Shown here: one piece after another, positions 55,135-64,000 of the stretch
Layout of the letters: the number at the start of each line of letters is the position of its first letter
Position numbering within the stretch: the first letter of the stretch is position 1
Assembly (NCBI GenBank): GCA_031213475.1
Contig: JARUPZ010000008.1
Location: 10,536,708 to 10,600,707, forward strand
Source: Nereocystis luetkeana
Lineage: Eukaryota; Sar; Phaeophyceae; Laminariales; Laminariaceae
Direction of reading: 5' to 3'
DNA length: 64,000 nucleotides
Position numbers and translations under genes: made by a program
The notes under the pieces: model-generated
Databases searched by the model: none
The model's input: only the letters and a program-made list of their open reading frames with translations
What the model was told of the DNA's origin: nothing

Positions 55135-55320
55135 CATCTTGAAGCACAGTTCCGACGCCCAGTATTCATCGAGCGACGCCAATTCCCCCGCGATGCTGAG
55201 GGTAGCCGTCACGTCCGTGCCCCCGAATGCCTCCACCACCTTGGAAACCCCGATAGCGTACGACAACGCGAACGGTGTAGGGCAAACGTTAGAGGGACCT
55301 GTAAACGACGTTGCCACTTG
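55135..55320 (-). CDS. Gene C exon
   Basis: Acceptor CCTTTTTCTTCGAG; QVATSFTGPSNVCPTPFALS, YAIGVSKVVEAFGG, TDVTATLSIAGELASLDEYW, ASELCFKM; donor GTGAGT, phase 0. An alternative acceptor TTTACAG lies 22 bases further in but would break phase. Confidence 0.78.
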
Positions 55321-58300
55321 CTCGAAGAAAAAGGCGATGACCGGCCAAGAAAATGATAGCGGCGAGGCACTGTGACGAGGGCGTCGTACACGTGAGAATT
55401 ATGCACGCGGAACTTTGCAAAAACCGCTCGACACCCGTGTGAAAAACGGAGACCGACGACAAGCGTCAAGAGGCAGGGAAGGAACACAACCAAACTTACC
55501 TCTACGGCAGGACGAGCAAAAACAAAAAAAAAAAACGTACCTGATATTCCCTATATGCCTACCAGGTACTGAGGGAGAGGCATATGTTACGGACGATTCC
55601 CGCAGGCGTGCACCTAGCCCGTCGTCACACAGGTGAATCGTTCCGCCAAGGAGCAACGACAAAAATAAACGAACTGAAAAAAAAACAAAAAAAAAAACAC
55701 GAGAGTGACGATGAGTGAAAACGATGTTTACGACGACTATCAGAACAACGAGGAGAACGATGTCGGGGTTCGGGTGCAGATACAGACGGCCAAACGCCTC
55801 CAACCAACCAAGCCCACTGCCTGCCTCAAAACAGACTCTCGAGCACCCCACACCGAAACTCGCGAGCGAGCAGCCGTGGTGTGCCGACCAGAAACAAAAA
55901 ACCGACCTGCGTGCAGAGACCGGTCAAGAGGTCGTTCGCATCGCCCACTATCCTAGCCCCGTCCTTCGCCATGTTGCTTCGCATGTTTTTGCCCGCCCGC
56001 GTCACGATATTTCTGCAGAATGTTCGAGGAATGTTACGGCGGGTGGCAGGCAAAGACGTGGGCCGCAAAACGGGTTTTATGGGGCGGCGTGGGGAGGGGG
56101 AACGGAGGACCGGAACGGGTGCAAGAGGGGCGTAGTCGTACGACGATAAACCCGAGCATCCCCCTATACAATACCGGGAGGGACCACGTCGGGTTTTCAC
56201 CGACCCGGCAGACATTTGCTATCAGCACTCGAGCGCGAAGCGAAACGTGAGGTATTCGGCGAGTCGCATGAAGGGTGAGCTGCATCCTACCAAGAACCGC
56301 TTGCAAGGCGGAATTGCACATGGAGGGCAGCTTGGGAGGGGGGGGGGGGGGGGGGGGCAAAAAAAACAAGACGAAAATAGGCCCACGAAAGAGGCTAGAC
56401 TGGGACCATAGGCTGCAGTCTTCGGTTTACATAGGTTGGTACTTTTATACCAAGTACCAGGTACATTACTATCCCTGTAGTTGGTATTTTATGGAGAAAA
56501 ATGGCGTTGGGGTGCATGTCGCATCCATGTCGGACAGAAAAGAGGTCAAGACGATAACCCCACGTTAGAAGAGGTCAAGCCGAAAGGACAAGCCGGCGTT
56601 CTAGACTGCCAGTTGCATCCACAGAACGCGCACTCCCATAACAGCGCGGGAGAGATAACACTCCGAGGGAAATCACTTTGCAACGAGTACGTTGCCTCGG
56701 CAATCAAACGAGGACAAACTCTATCGAGGGTGACACGCCACGGGACCGGCCGGCAGTGGCGAGGGCCTACGCAGCGCCAGAACCCGACTCTCCCTACGGC
56801 AACATCGGCGAGCGTGGCTAACGTCACATGCAGCAGGGCCCGGGAAAAATGGCTCAGAGCGTACCCAGCCATACAACGAGGGGCGGTAGGCGCATCCAAT
56901 GAAAAACAAACTGCGGGTCGAGGGGGAGCGGCGCCGCGCGGGAGGCATAGTGCGTGCAGACGCGAGGTGTAGGAGACGACGAAAGGCCGACCTCGCGGCT
57001 GTCTCCCCAGCACCAGCAGCTCACTAAAGTGACAAAACGGTACAGGGAAGGACAGCATTGAAAACACACAGAAGGAAGGGGCTGGGGGAGGCGGGTAGAG
57101 CTTACCACTGGGGAGTGGGGAATTTCCGCGCGCTTCTGCTGGAGCACGGAAAAGCTTTGCGAGGGTAACGGCCACACGACACGACCACGCCGACCGGTCG
57201 CAGCCGGAACGAAAAACAAAGCGAGCAAAGAAAAAGGGCGACCCGTTCCCTCTTGATGGCCGGAACCTGACACAAACACGTACATAAACGCTGCACGCAC
57301 ATGAGCGAAACCTTAAGCTCCTTGGCTACGACTTCGAGGGCGGCCGACTCGGAGACGCCGACCTTCACCGCCGTCTCCTTCAGGCCCTGCGTGGGAAGAG
57401 ACAAGCACCGGAGAGCGAAAAAAAAAAAAAAAAAAAAAAAAAAGCGGCGACCGAAGCCGCAGAGGGCGGAAGGCAAAGCCGGAGAAGGGGATAAGAGAAG
57501 ACCAGCTGCGCACGGGGAGGGGGGGGGGGGACAGGGGCTGTTAGGACACGCAAACTGCGGACCGCACACAAATCAACATAACAAGCCCAATCACGACCCC
57601 ATTAGAGTGTTCTGCCCCCCTCTTTAACCCCGCCGACGTTCATGAACAAAAAAAAAAACTCGAAGGGGCCGCGGTGACCGACCTTTTGAGGCCGACCACG
57701 CGACACGTCCGCCTCAGACACACACAGGACTCGCGGCGAGCGGCGACAACCTCCGCCGTCATCCTCCGACGTGTGTCTTGCGCAACCCCAAGCCCCTGGC
57801 ACCAAAACTCGAACGTCAGGCGGGCGGGCGGGCGTTGCTACTACTACGGCCCGGAAAAGATGGCAGGAGGAGGCCCGCGCGGTTTGACCGCTCGTCTGAT
57901 CGCCTCCCTGCCTGCACAGAGGCCTTCGCGAGCAGAGCAACCATAGCCCACGATGGATCCCAAAAAACACCACATATCCCCCTATATTTAATCGTGCACC
58001 ATGGTTGGTTCTTAGTCACCGTTAATAGGTTCCCTCGCAAACGTGCATCAAGGCCAAGAGGGGCCTTGACACGGTCCAGACGACCAGCCCCATGGCATGT
58101 TTACTGCCCAGCGAGTGGTCCGTCCCAGCAAGTGTAGGCAACCCAGCAGCCAGAACAATCGCCAGAGACACACTCTGATACGTAGACGTATCGTAACCGA
58201 TGCTCCCGGGGACGTATCTGGCTGTCGGAACTAGTTTCTGCTGTTGGAGCGGGGCTCACCTGGATTTCCTCCTGCGTGAGCGGCTCGGAACGGAAGAGCA

Positions 58301-59035
58301 CCGTCGGGGTTCCGTCGGCCGCCGTCCCCTACGGTGGCCCATAAGGAGGCGGAGCGTGGCGCCGGGGGGGGGGGGGGGGGGGGGGGGGGTACTCGATACC
58401 ATGCATGGTAGCAGTCGAATGACCATAGACCCTCGCATCCCTTCCTACAATGCCGGGACGGAGGACGTTGGGTTGTTACCGACCTGGCAGACAATGCTTG
58501 CTTGCACCAAGCGCGAAGCGCCGTGAGGTGTTCGGCGAGTCGCATGAAGGGTGAGCTGCATCCTACTAAACACCACTTACGAGGCGGACGTGCACATGGA
58601 TGGATGACAGGTTGAACGAGCTGACGAAGCTTCTGGTGTGGTCTCTTCCAGAGACAGCAATGGTAGCGCTCGCTATGTGACTGCCTTACTATAAAACACT
58701 ATCGATTGAACCAGTACGGGGGGGGCATAGTGGCCAGAAACCACGACGGGCCCAAAAAACATATATCCCTCCGTATGCGTACAAACCACACATATAAATA
58801 TGTGCATATAGATATCAGACCCTTCTGGAGGATGCCTGAGCGCGAACGGGGAAATCTCCAGCTCTGTCCTGGACTTTGCCCCAAGGACACACATCCATTC
58901 GGCTCGGCGGTTGGCCCTCGCTTTCTTTCTCGAACGCGGCTCCCGAGACCGCAGAGGTAGATCCTCGGGAGGCGGCTCTCGGCGACACTCTCAGCCGCTG
59001 GAGATTCAGAGAGCTAGTCGGCGATATTACTCTCA

Positions 59036-59074
<39 letters not shown>

Positions 59075-62000
59075 ATGGGGCGAACGTATCTTGGAAGCTC
59101 GGCTTCGGCGTTGAAGGTGGTCAAGTTGTTGCGGCGGCATTCGTGACGAAATCGGCCCGAGATTCTTCGGTTTTGTTGTGCTCGTGCTCGTACTAGTATC
59201 GTGCATACATGGCGGCACAACACGACAAAATCGAAACTATGGCGCCTGCCTGGCTTCGACATTCCACCCTCGCCGATCCTCCTACAGACGCTCCTTTGTT
59301 GCGCAAATGATCGGGTTCGATAATGCTCGTCTAATACTGCCAATCCTCGCTTCCATCTCCACCCTTCTTCGCGGAAGGTACGGTAACGTTTACACAGTTG
59401 CTGCTGTACGAGTACGGCCTTAGTTCTGACGATTCGATACTCCTGTAAACGCTGCTCCTGTGCTGCACAGATTATCAGGTTCGGTACTGTTTTTGCATCG
59501 AGCCGAGTGAGGCCCAAGGGTCTGAGACGAGACTGGGAAAGGAGAGACAAGACGCGAACATCCGACGAAAAGGAGTCTGACAGATGAAACGCACTGAGAA
59601 CTTATTGGTTGTTTAATTGCACGAGACAGCGGGGGACAAAAAAAAAAAAAAAAAAAAAACTGATCACAGAATGTCGCAAAACTGATATTACGGGGGGCCA
59701 TAGTTAACAGGACCAAATATTGTCAGTAAAAATGGTTAAATATATAGGTTTTTATGTACACCATAGGTCCTGTTAACTAGGGTCCCCCGTAATAGTGGTT
59801 TCTGACAGATAACGCCATCATAATTTGATACTGAACAAACTCTCACAAAGCACGCCCGAGAGACAAACAAGACAGATGCGTGTCCGTCCCGAGAAAAACG
59901 CCTCCGAGGGTGAGACTATCCTTGAGCACTGACTGACGCAAGGGTAAAAAACAACACATATTTTACAAGCGCACAATATCCCACTGCTTGGCATTATCTT
60001 CTGCAACACGTGGTGGCGGTGAGCTGGTCCTGTACTCATGCTCCCTGCAGAAGAAACCCCAGTATATTTAGTACGATCCAGGTATAACCTTACAAGTACC
60101 AGGTGGTACTGACGGAAAGAAGAGCGCGTTGACACCGATGTAGTATTTTCCTATCCAAAGCATGGGACCACCGGCACTCATGCGGGACCCTTGGCGCTCG
60201 GTTACGATTCTACTCATAATACACCCCCCACCGTGACTCACGTTCACCCTAAAAAACATTCGAGATGTGAGTGACTGTATATATCAAAGAAAACAAGAAA
60301 GAGCTGATTTTTTTGTCGTGATAAAAAAAGCAAGGCCCGAACAGTGCCATGGAGGGTGGAGGAGGGCCTCCTGTGTGGCCCGGCACCTGAGTTCCGACTA
60401 TTACGGGGGATCATAGTTAACAGGACCTATGGTACACATAAAAACCTATATGTTTACCCATTCTTACTAACAATATTTGGTCCTGTTAACTATGGCCCCC
60501 CGTAACATTACGGGGGGGCATATTAATAGGACCTACGGTACACACAAAAACTTACATATTTACCTATTTTTACCTACAATATTTGGTCCTATTAACTATA
60601 ATAGTCCCCCGTAATAGAGGGGAGGGGGAAAGGGAAGGCGGAGATAGTGAACGGGGACAAAAAAAGTGAGCGACATGGAGAGCATTGGGACTAATTCATG
60701 CATGGGTGCAATCAATAGATAGCTATCATCCTATCGATGGCGCACCGCGGCCATATCGATATGCAACTGCCGGTAGGACGTTTGTCGACTCCGTCCCATT
60801 GTTTTGGTCAGGTCGAAAATGTCCGGCTCTCCGAACACATGCGGTGCAGACGTGCGAGTCATACATACATACATACATACATACATACATACATGTTGGT
60901 GCCGTCTTGTGCCACATCAGAAGCGCACGTAGCCAGTCCGTCAAAGAAAAGAAAGCACAGCCAAAAAAAAACTCGAAACAGGGAGCGAGCAATGGAGAGG
61001 AGGAACAAAAGGCAAAAAAAAGGCCTCACCTGGCCTCGCAAAAGCCCAAGCAAAGAAGACTCGAAGATGTCCCCGCTGACGATCGAGAACGCGTTGGCCA
61101 TCGCCTCGTCCCCCATGCCCAGCTTCGCACACAACTGCGCACCAAACACCAGCATTGAGCACCGATCCAAGGAAATTAAGCGCATAAGCCGGAGGGCGGG
61201 AGGGGGTCGTACTCGTCTGTTGCTTGCCTTAAGTCATTTGACTTTTTTTTTTTTTTTTTTTTTTGTTCATCCCATTTATTATCTTCGCACATCTTTTTCT
61301 CTCTCTCCTTCCAACTCGTAACTCAGATCCGGGGTCACATAGTAGGCTCTTCTCCCCCCTTCCCGCTACGGTATTGGCAGTATTGACTACGCATTCCTGT
61401 CGAGACGGGGGGGGGGTGGGGGCGGAAGGGGGGGAAGCAGAAAAAAAACGATGGCAGCCGCACCGCCATCTCTATTGCTTCAGCAGTTTCCCACGTGCAT
61501 ACATACGGTAGTTAGATTGGAGCAAACGGAGGCATATTTCCCGAGCGGGGGAGGTTAATCTAGACCATTCGGATATCGTTAAGTCCTACGATCAGAAGAT
61601 AAGGGGAATCTTGAATTATTATTCTTTCGTAGAAAATGAAAAAAGATCTCGGGATAATTGTCCACGGTATGATTCATTCATGCGCTCTGACCCTAACTCT
61701 TCAATTGAAATTGAGGGCCAGGGGAGAACGGAGGGGGTGGGGTTTTAATACAAGTGGCTGGCCTTAACTCATCAAAGGATGAGAACGTCAGGGGACACCA
61801 AGAACAAACGCATCCTATGGAAAACAGTCGAAAGCTCCGCAGAGCTGTACACAGAAGGAGAAAATAATCATGTCATCTCCGCCCCGACCGAAAAACGCCT
61901 CCTGGCTCTTAGAAACGCCATCCTACCCTGCAGGAACGCCCTTCTATCCAGTGGGAGCTACGGTACTTCCGTAGCGGGTGTACAGCACGGCAACCATTTG

Positions 62001-64000
62001 AAAACCTACCGGACAAACGTCGTACCGCTACACCAATAGCGGTGCCTATCGGAAAAGTGTCAAAACATGAAAAAAAAAAACGATGACTCGCTAAAAACAA
62101 AGGTAGGCTGTGCGGCAGGCGATCGTGAGCTGGCGGCAGCCACGATGCCGCCTGTGTTAGGCTAGGAAAAACAGCATCGCGCGGGGTAGAGGGTGTTGGG
62201 GGGTAATCGATAGGAGATAATATGTACTCGATCTCATGCATGGCCGTAGTCGTATGACCATAGACCCTCGCATCCCTACAATGCCGGGACGGAGCATGTC
62301 GGGTTTTTACCGACCAGGCAGACAATACTTGCACCGAGCGCGAAGCGCCGTGAGGAGTCTGGCGAGTCGCATGATAGGTGAGCTGGATCCTACGAAGAAC
62401 CGCTTTTGAGGCGAACTTGCGTATGGATGACAGCTTCAAGGAGTTGATTTAATTTCCGGTGTAGGCATCTCCGGAGACAGCAATGGGAGTACTTTGTAAC
62501 TGCCTCTTGGGTGACTTATAATTAACACTACGTGATACGGTCAATTAACTTGTGCGGAGTAAAGGTTGTTCACCTCGCACAAACGATCTAACTCGACAAG
62601 AGGGGCGGGGGGGGGGGGGGGAGACTGCCTACCTCCGCTGTCTTGGACGACGGCTTTTCCATCCCGGACTGGATGAGCTTCTGCGAGGTTCGAAGACGGA
62701 AGGCGTTGAGCAGGGGTGTTGGTATGCAGAGGCGCTTGGAGGGAGCGGAGTTGTCTCTGTACTACGGCGACTGTTCTGACGCATGTCTGTCAAGTACAGA
62801 CGGTGGCATGGTAGTAGTCGTAGCAGTCGTGGTGGTAGGAGTAGCAGCATCAGCATCAGCATCAGCATCAGCAGCAGCAGCAGCAGAAGAAGAAGCGGGA
62901 GTAGCAGGCATGGTAGTACTCGTAGAAATGGTGGCGATACCACCCACGCGCATCCTCCGACCGTGACGAGTAATCGGCGAGGAGTCGACAACACAAACAT
63001 GCGATACGCAGCCACAAAAATAGGTAACCTTTCCCAAACGTGCTCGCCGCGCATCTTCAGGCAACTTCAAATCGAACCTCTCGCACGCGCGTTGAGCCCC
63101 CCCCCACCCCCCCCCCCCCCCCCCCCTGTCCCCCGCCCCGCGCCCCCCCCCCCCCTCCTCGAAACTCGTAGCGACCTCGACGAGCGCCTGCATGGACGTA
63201 CCTCGACAAGGGCCGAGAGGACACCGTTCATTGCAAGAGCGACGGCCTCCTCCCCATCGCTGTCGCTGTCGTCAACTTCCAGGTTCCACATGAGGTTGTC
63301 CCAGCTACGCCGAACGTCCACGAGGGACTCTGGGCAGCGCGAACACCCGGCACGGTACGGCAAGAGAAGCACGGAACGGTCAGAAGTAGGGGTGTGGTTC
63401 GGATATTTTTTTTTTTTGTGTAAAACATGTGTGCCCCTCTCCGGTGCTATCGCGTAGAGGGGGGTGGGGGGTGGGGGGGGGAAGGCAGCTCTGCTGATCC
63501 AGCAGTTGCGGGAAGCCTAGAGTGGAACGATCTCCCTCCGAAAAAAAAAAAAAAAAAAAACTTGTGCGGTAATAATAATGCGCGAGCGAAAACCGAACGA
63601 CAACGAAAATATTGCGCGAGCGAAAACCGAACGACACATGGACCGATCGCAGGCACGCCCTAGAGCGACCGGCAGACCAAGCGCGGGAGAGGACACCACG
63701 GCACCGACCGACCGACCGACCGACCGACCGACCGACCGACCACCATTCAAGACGAACAACAGCTGCCACCACCAACACCAACACGCACACGCACACGCAC
63801 ACGCCGCATGCCGCATGCCGCACGCAGCCCCCCCCCCGTCAAGCAGGCATTGTTTGACATGCACCGCGTGTCTCACCGTCGGCATCGAAAAGCCTCTGCG
63901 ACAGCTCTTCTGCCAACACCATCGAGTTCGACGCTACCGCGTCATCCCTGTACATGCCCATCACGCGGCGGAGCAAGCGACCGCCCATTTTCATCGTTCC
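55135..64000 (-). CDS. Gene C: unidentified multi-exon protein, both ends open
   Basis: Nine minus-strand exons with GT-AG borders and matching phases: 63877-64000 (runs off the edge), 63202-63329, 63029-63079, 62633-62680, 61030-61134, 58260-58328, 57312-57386, 57106-57138 and 55135-55320. The joined frame has no stop. The product (about 270 residues seen) is mixed-charge and helix-prone. It includes MGGRLLRRVMGMYRDD, an acidic DDSDSDGEE, LKLPEDARRARLGKKLIQSG, AKLGMGDEAMANAFSIVSGD, EPLTQEEIQGLKETAVKVGV and IGVSKVVEAFGGTDVTATLS. I do not recognise the family. The repeated Leu-Gly-x-(S/G)-x-x-x-A pattern recalls helical-repeat proteins such as plastid Tic110, but this is only a resemblance. 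No stop codon was found on the left, so further exons probably lie below 55135. Introns hold family-4 repeats, family-1 elements and a SINE piece. Confidence 0.7.
56128..56360 (+). repeat. Family-4 repeat, partial, ending in a G tract
   Basis: 'GACCACGTCGGGTTTTCACC', 'GGCGAGTCGCATGAAGGGTG' and 'AGCTGCATCCTACCAAGAAC' match the other copies; truncated on the left, and a G19 tract stands on the right. Confidence 0.75.
57106..57138 (-). CDS. Gene C exon (short)
   Basis: Acceptor CCGTGCTCCAG (or three bases later at the second CAG); QKRAEIPHSPV; donor GTAAGC. Confidence 0.6.
57312..57386 (-). CDS. Gene C exon
   Basis: Acceptor TCTTCCCACGCAG (good pyrimidine tract); GLKETAVKVGVSESAALEVV, AKELK; donor GTTTCG. 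Confidence 0.78.
57418..57443. repeat. A-run beside gene C exon
   Basis: A run of about 26 A (T on the coding strand) about 30 bases upstream of the exon 57312-57386 acceptor, probably part of its pyrimidine tract. Confidence 0.7.
57751..57795 (-). CDS. Possible extra gene C exon
   Basis: Between a TTTTGGTGCCAG acceptor and a weak GTTGTC donor lies an in-phase 15-codon stretch, GLGVAQDTRRRMTAE. It would fit between its neighbours without changing frame but has no independent support. Confidence 0.3.
58260..58328 (-). CDS. Gene C exon
   Basis: Acceptor CACCGTAG; GTAADGTPTVLFRSEPLTQ, EEIQ; donor GTGAGC; phase 0. Confidence 0.75.
58364..58700 (+). repeat. Family-4 poly(G)-headed repeat
   Basis: G26, then 'GATACCATGCATGGTAGCAG', 'CCATAGACCCTCGCATCC', 'AATGCCGGGACGGAGGACGT' and 'CAGAGACAGCAATGGTAG'. 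Lies 36 bases from the gene C exon at 58260-58328. Confidence 0.8.
59037..59074 (+). repeat. (CTG)n microsatellite, about 12 units
   Basis: TGC repeat inside a gene C intron. Confidence 0.9.
59687..59793 (-). mobile_element. Family-1 fold-back element, inverted orientation
   Basis: ATTACGGGGGGCCATAGTTA, AGGACCAAATATTGTCAGTA ... GGTCCTGTTAACTAGGGTCC. Confidence 0.86.
60401..60615 (+). mobile_element. Two family-1 elements head to tail
   Basis: Copies 60401-60506 and 60507-60615 abut directly, sharing 'CGTAACATTACGGGG' at the junction, both in the same orientation. Confidence 0.88.
60860..60894. repeat. (ATAC)n microsatellite
   Basis: CATACATACATACATACATA pattern over about 35 bp. Confidence 0.9.
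61030..61134 (-). CDS. Gene C exon
   Basis: Acceptor GGTGCGCAG; LCAKLGMGDEAMANAFSIVS, GDIFESSLLGLLRGQ; donor GTGAGG. Confidence 0.78.
61245..61380 (-). mobile_element. SINE body fragment, inverted
   Basis: Reverse complement reads 'GGGAGAAGAGCCTACTATGT', 'GACCCCGGATCTGAGTTACG' and 'AGATGTGCGAAGATAATAAA' with an A-rich tail, matching 18268-18370. The tRNA-like head is absent. Confidence 0.8.
62223..62600 (+). repeat. Family-4 repeat, long copy
   Basis: Starts GTACTCGATCTCATGCATGG; shares all internal landmarks with 53958-54360, including 'CACTACGTGATACGGTCAAT' and 'TGTGCGGAGTAAAGG'. Here the head lacks the long G tract; a G run (62609-62621) follows on the right. Confidence 0.82.
62633..62680 (-). 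CDS. Gene C exon (short)
   Basis: Acceptor ACCTCGCAG; KLIQSGMEKPSSKTAE; donor GTAGGC; phase 0 at both ends. Confidence 0.7.
62848..62892. repeat. (AGCATC)n/(AGC)n repeat
   Basis: Short microsatellite in a gene C intron. Confidence 0.9.
63029..63079 (-). CDS. Gene C exon (short)
   Basis: RFDLKLPEDARRARLGK; donor GTTACC is weak. The acceptor GTGCGAG is preceded by G-rich sequence without a pyrimidine tract, so the left border is tentative; phase fits both neighbours. Confidence 0.6.
63099..63155. repeat. C-rich tracts in gene C intron
   Basis: Two long C runs within a 122-bp intron (63080-63201), which are G runs on the transcribed sense strand. Confidence 0.85.
63202..63329 (-). CDS. Gene C exon
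   Basis: Acceptor CGCTGCCCAG; two bases complete Glu. SLVDVRRSWDNLMWNLEV, DDSDSDGEEAVALAMNGVLS, ALVE. Donor GTACGT, phase 0. Confidence 0.82.
63703..63742. repeat. (GACC)n microsatellite
   Basis: About ten ACCG units within a gene C intron. Confidence 0.92.
63877..64000 (-). CDS. Gene C exon (partial, enters from the right edge)
   Basis: Encodes MKMGGRLLRRVMGMYRDDAV and ASNSMVLAEELSQRLFDAD. Donor GTGAGA, phase 1. Whether the Met is the start is unknown because the frame is open to the edge. Confidence 0.75.

Larger units (their letters stand above)
12863..56463. repeat. Dispersed 9-mer TACCWGGTA, 23 exact copies
   Basis: TACCAGGTA or its complement TACCTGGTA starts at 12863, 14839, 15635, 16291, 16895, 17313, 17737, 17840, 28494, 34852, 35181, 36655, 37503, 37510, 39514, 40774, 49776, 49783, 50754, 51034, 55072, 55560 and 56455. 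Random expectation for both 9-mers in 64 kb is about 0.5. Pairs overlap at 37503/37510 and 49776/49783. Near-matches (TACCAGGTG, CACCAGGTA, TACCGGTA, TACCCTGGTA) add roughly ten more. At 14839 and 39514 the 9-mer replaces a plain TA present in sister fold-back elements. It looks like the footprint of a TA-targeting transposon. None lies in the first 12.8 kb. Confidence 0.8.

Noticed and set aside
1-64000. CRISPR arrays, bacterial operons or prophage
   Set aside because: Repeats lack regular unique spacers, and all supported genes have introns; nothing prokaryotic is seen.

Overview
The window is nuclear DNA of a eukaryote. It has no bacterial-style operons. The clear coding exons are short, bounded by GT-AG splice sites and separated by introns of up to about 8 kb. 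Roughly mid-GC sequence, long poly(G)/poly(C) tracts, CTG microsatellites, fold-back elements and decayed retrotransposons fill the rest. This layout fits a repeat-rich protist or algal genome. A stramenopile such as a brown alga is my best guess, but it is an inference with modest confidence.

Layout. At 1-2.5 kb there are degenerate repeats, some with hairpins. At 2.5-5.7 kb lies a broken Ty3/gypsy element: integrase in three frames, a C-terminal Tudor/chromo-like domain present twice, then a 99-bp tandem array. At 5.7-9.7 kb there are no genes, only duplicated purine-rich segments and two arrays of a 42-bp minisatellite. At 9.75-11.18 kb there is a 5'-truncated, frameshifted LINE on the minus strand. 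At 11.2-16 kb there are repeats and fold-back elements.

The main result is at 16.1-47.7 kb. Two tandem plus-strand genes (A, 16087-33092; B, 37256-47703) each have five exons with the same phases. Exons 2, 3 and 4 have exactly the same lengths in both copies (175, 156 and 114 nt). The spliced products are 302 and 308 residues and predict seven membrane segments. About 80% of residues match in the membrane-rich exons, while the exon 3 loop has diverged. They look like functional paralogues of a seven-transmembrane family that I do not recognise.

At 55.1 kb to the right edge, a minus-strand gene (C) is traced through nine phase-compatible exons. Its helical, charged product is not identified.

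Across 12.8-56.5 kb the 9-mer TACCAGGTA/TACCTGGTA occurs 23 times, where about 0.5 is expected. In two fold-back elements it sits exactly where sister copies have only TA, so it looks like a transposon excision footprint. Other dispersed families are two fold-back MITE-like families (about 15 and 9 copies), a tRNA-derived SINE, an 'ACGTCAGCTGTGAGTTC' family, and a poly(G)-headed repeat of about 400 bp concentrated around gene C. Exon boundaries were derived by hand from splice sites, phase and paralogue comparison. No similarity search was run.
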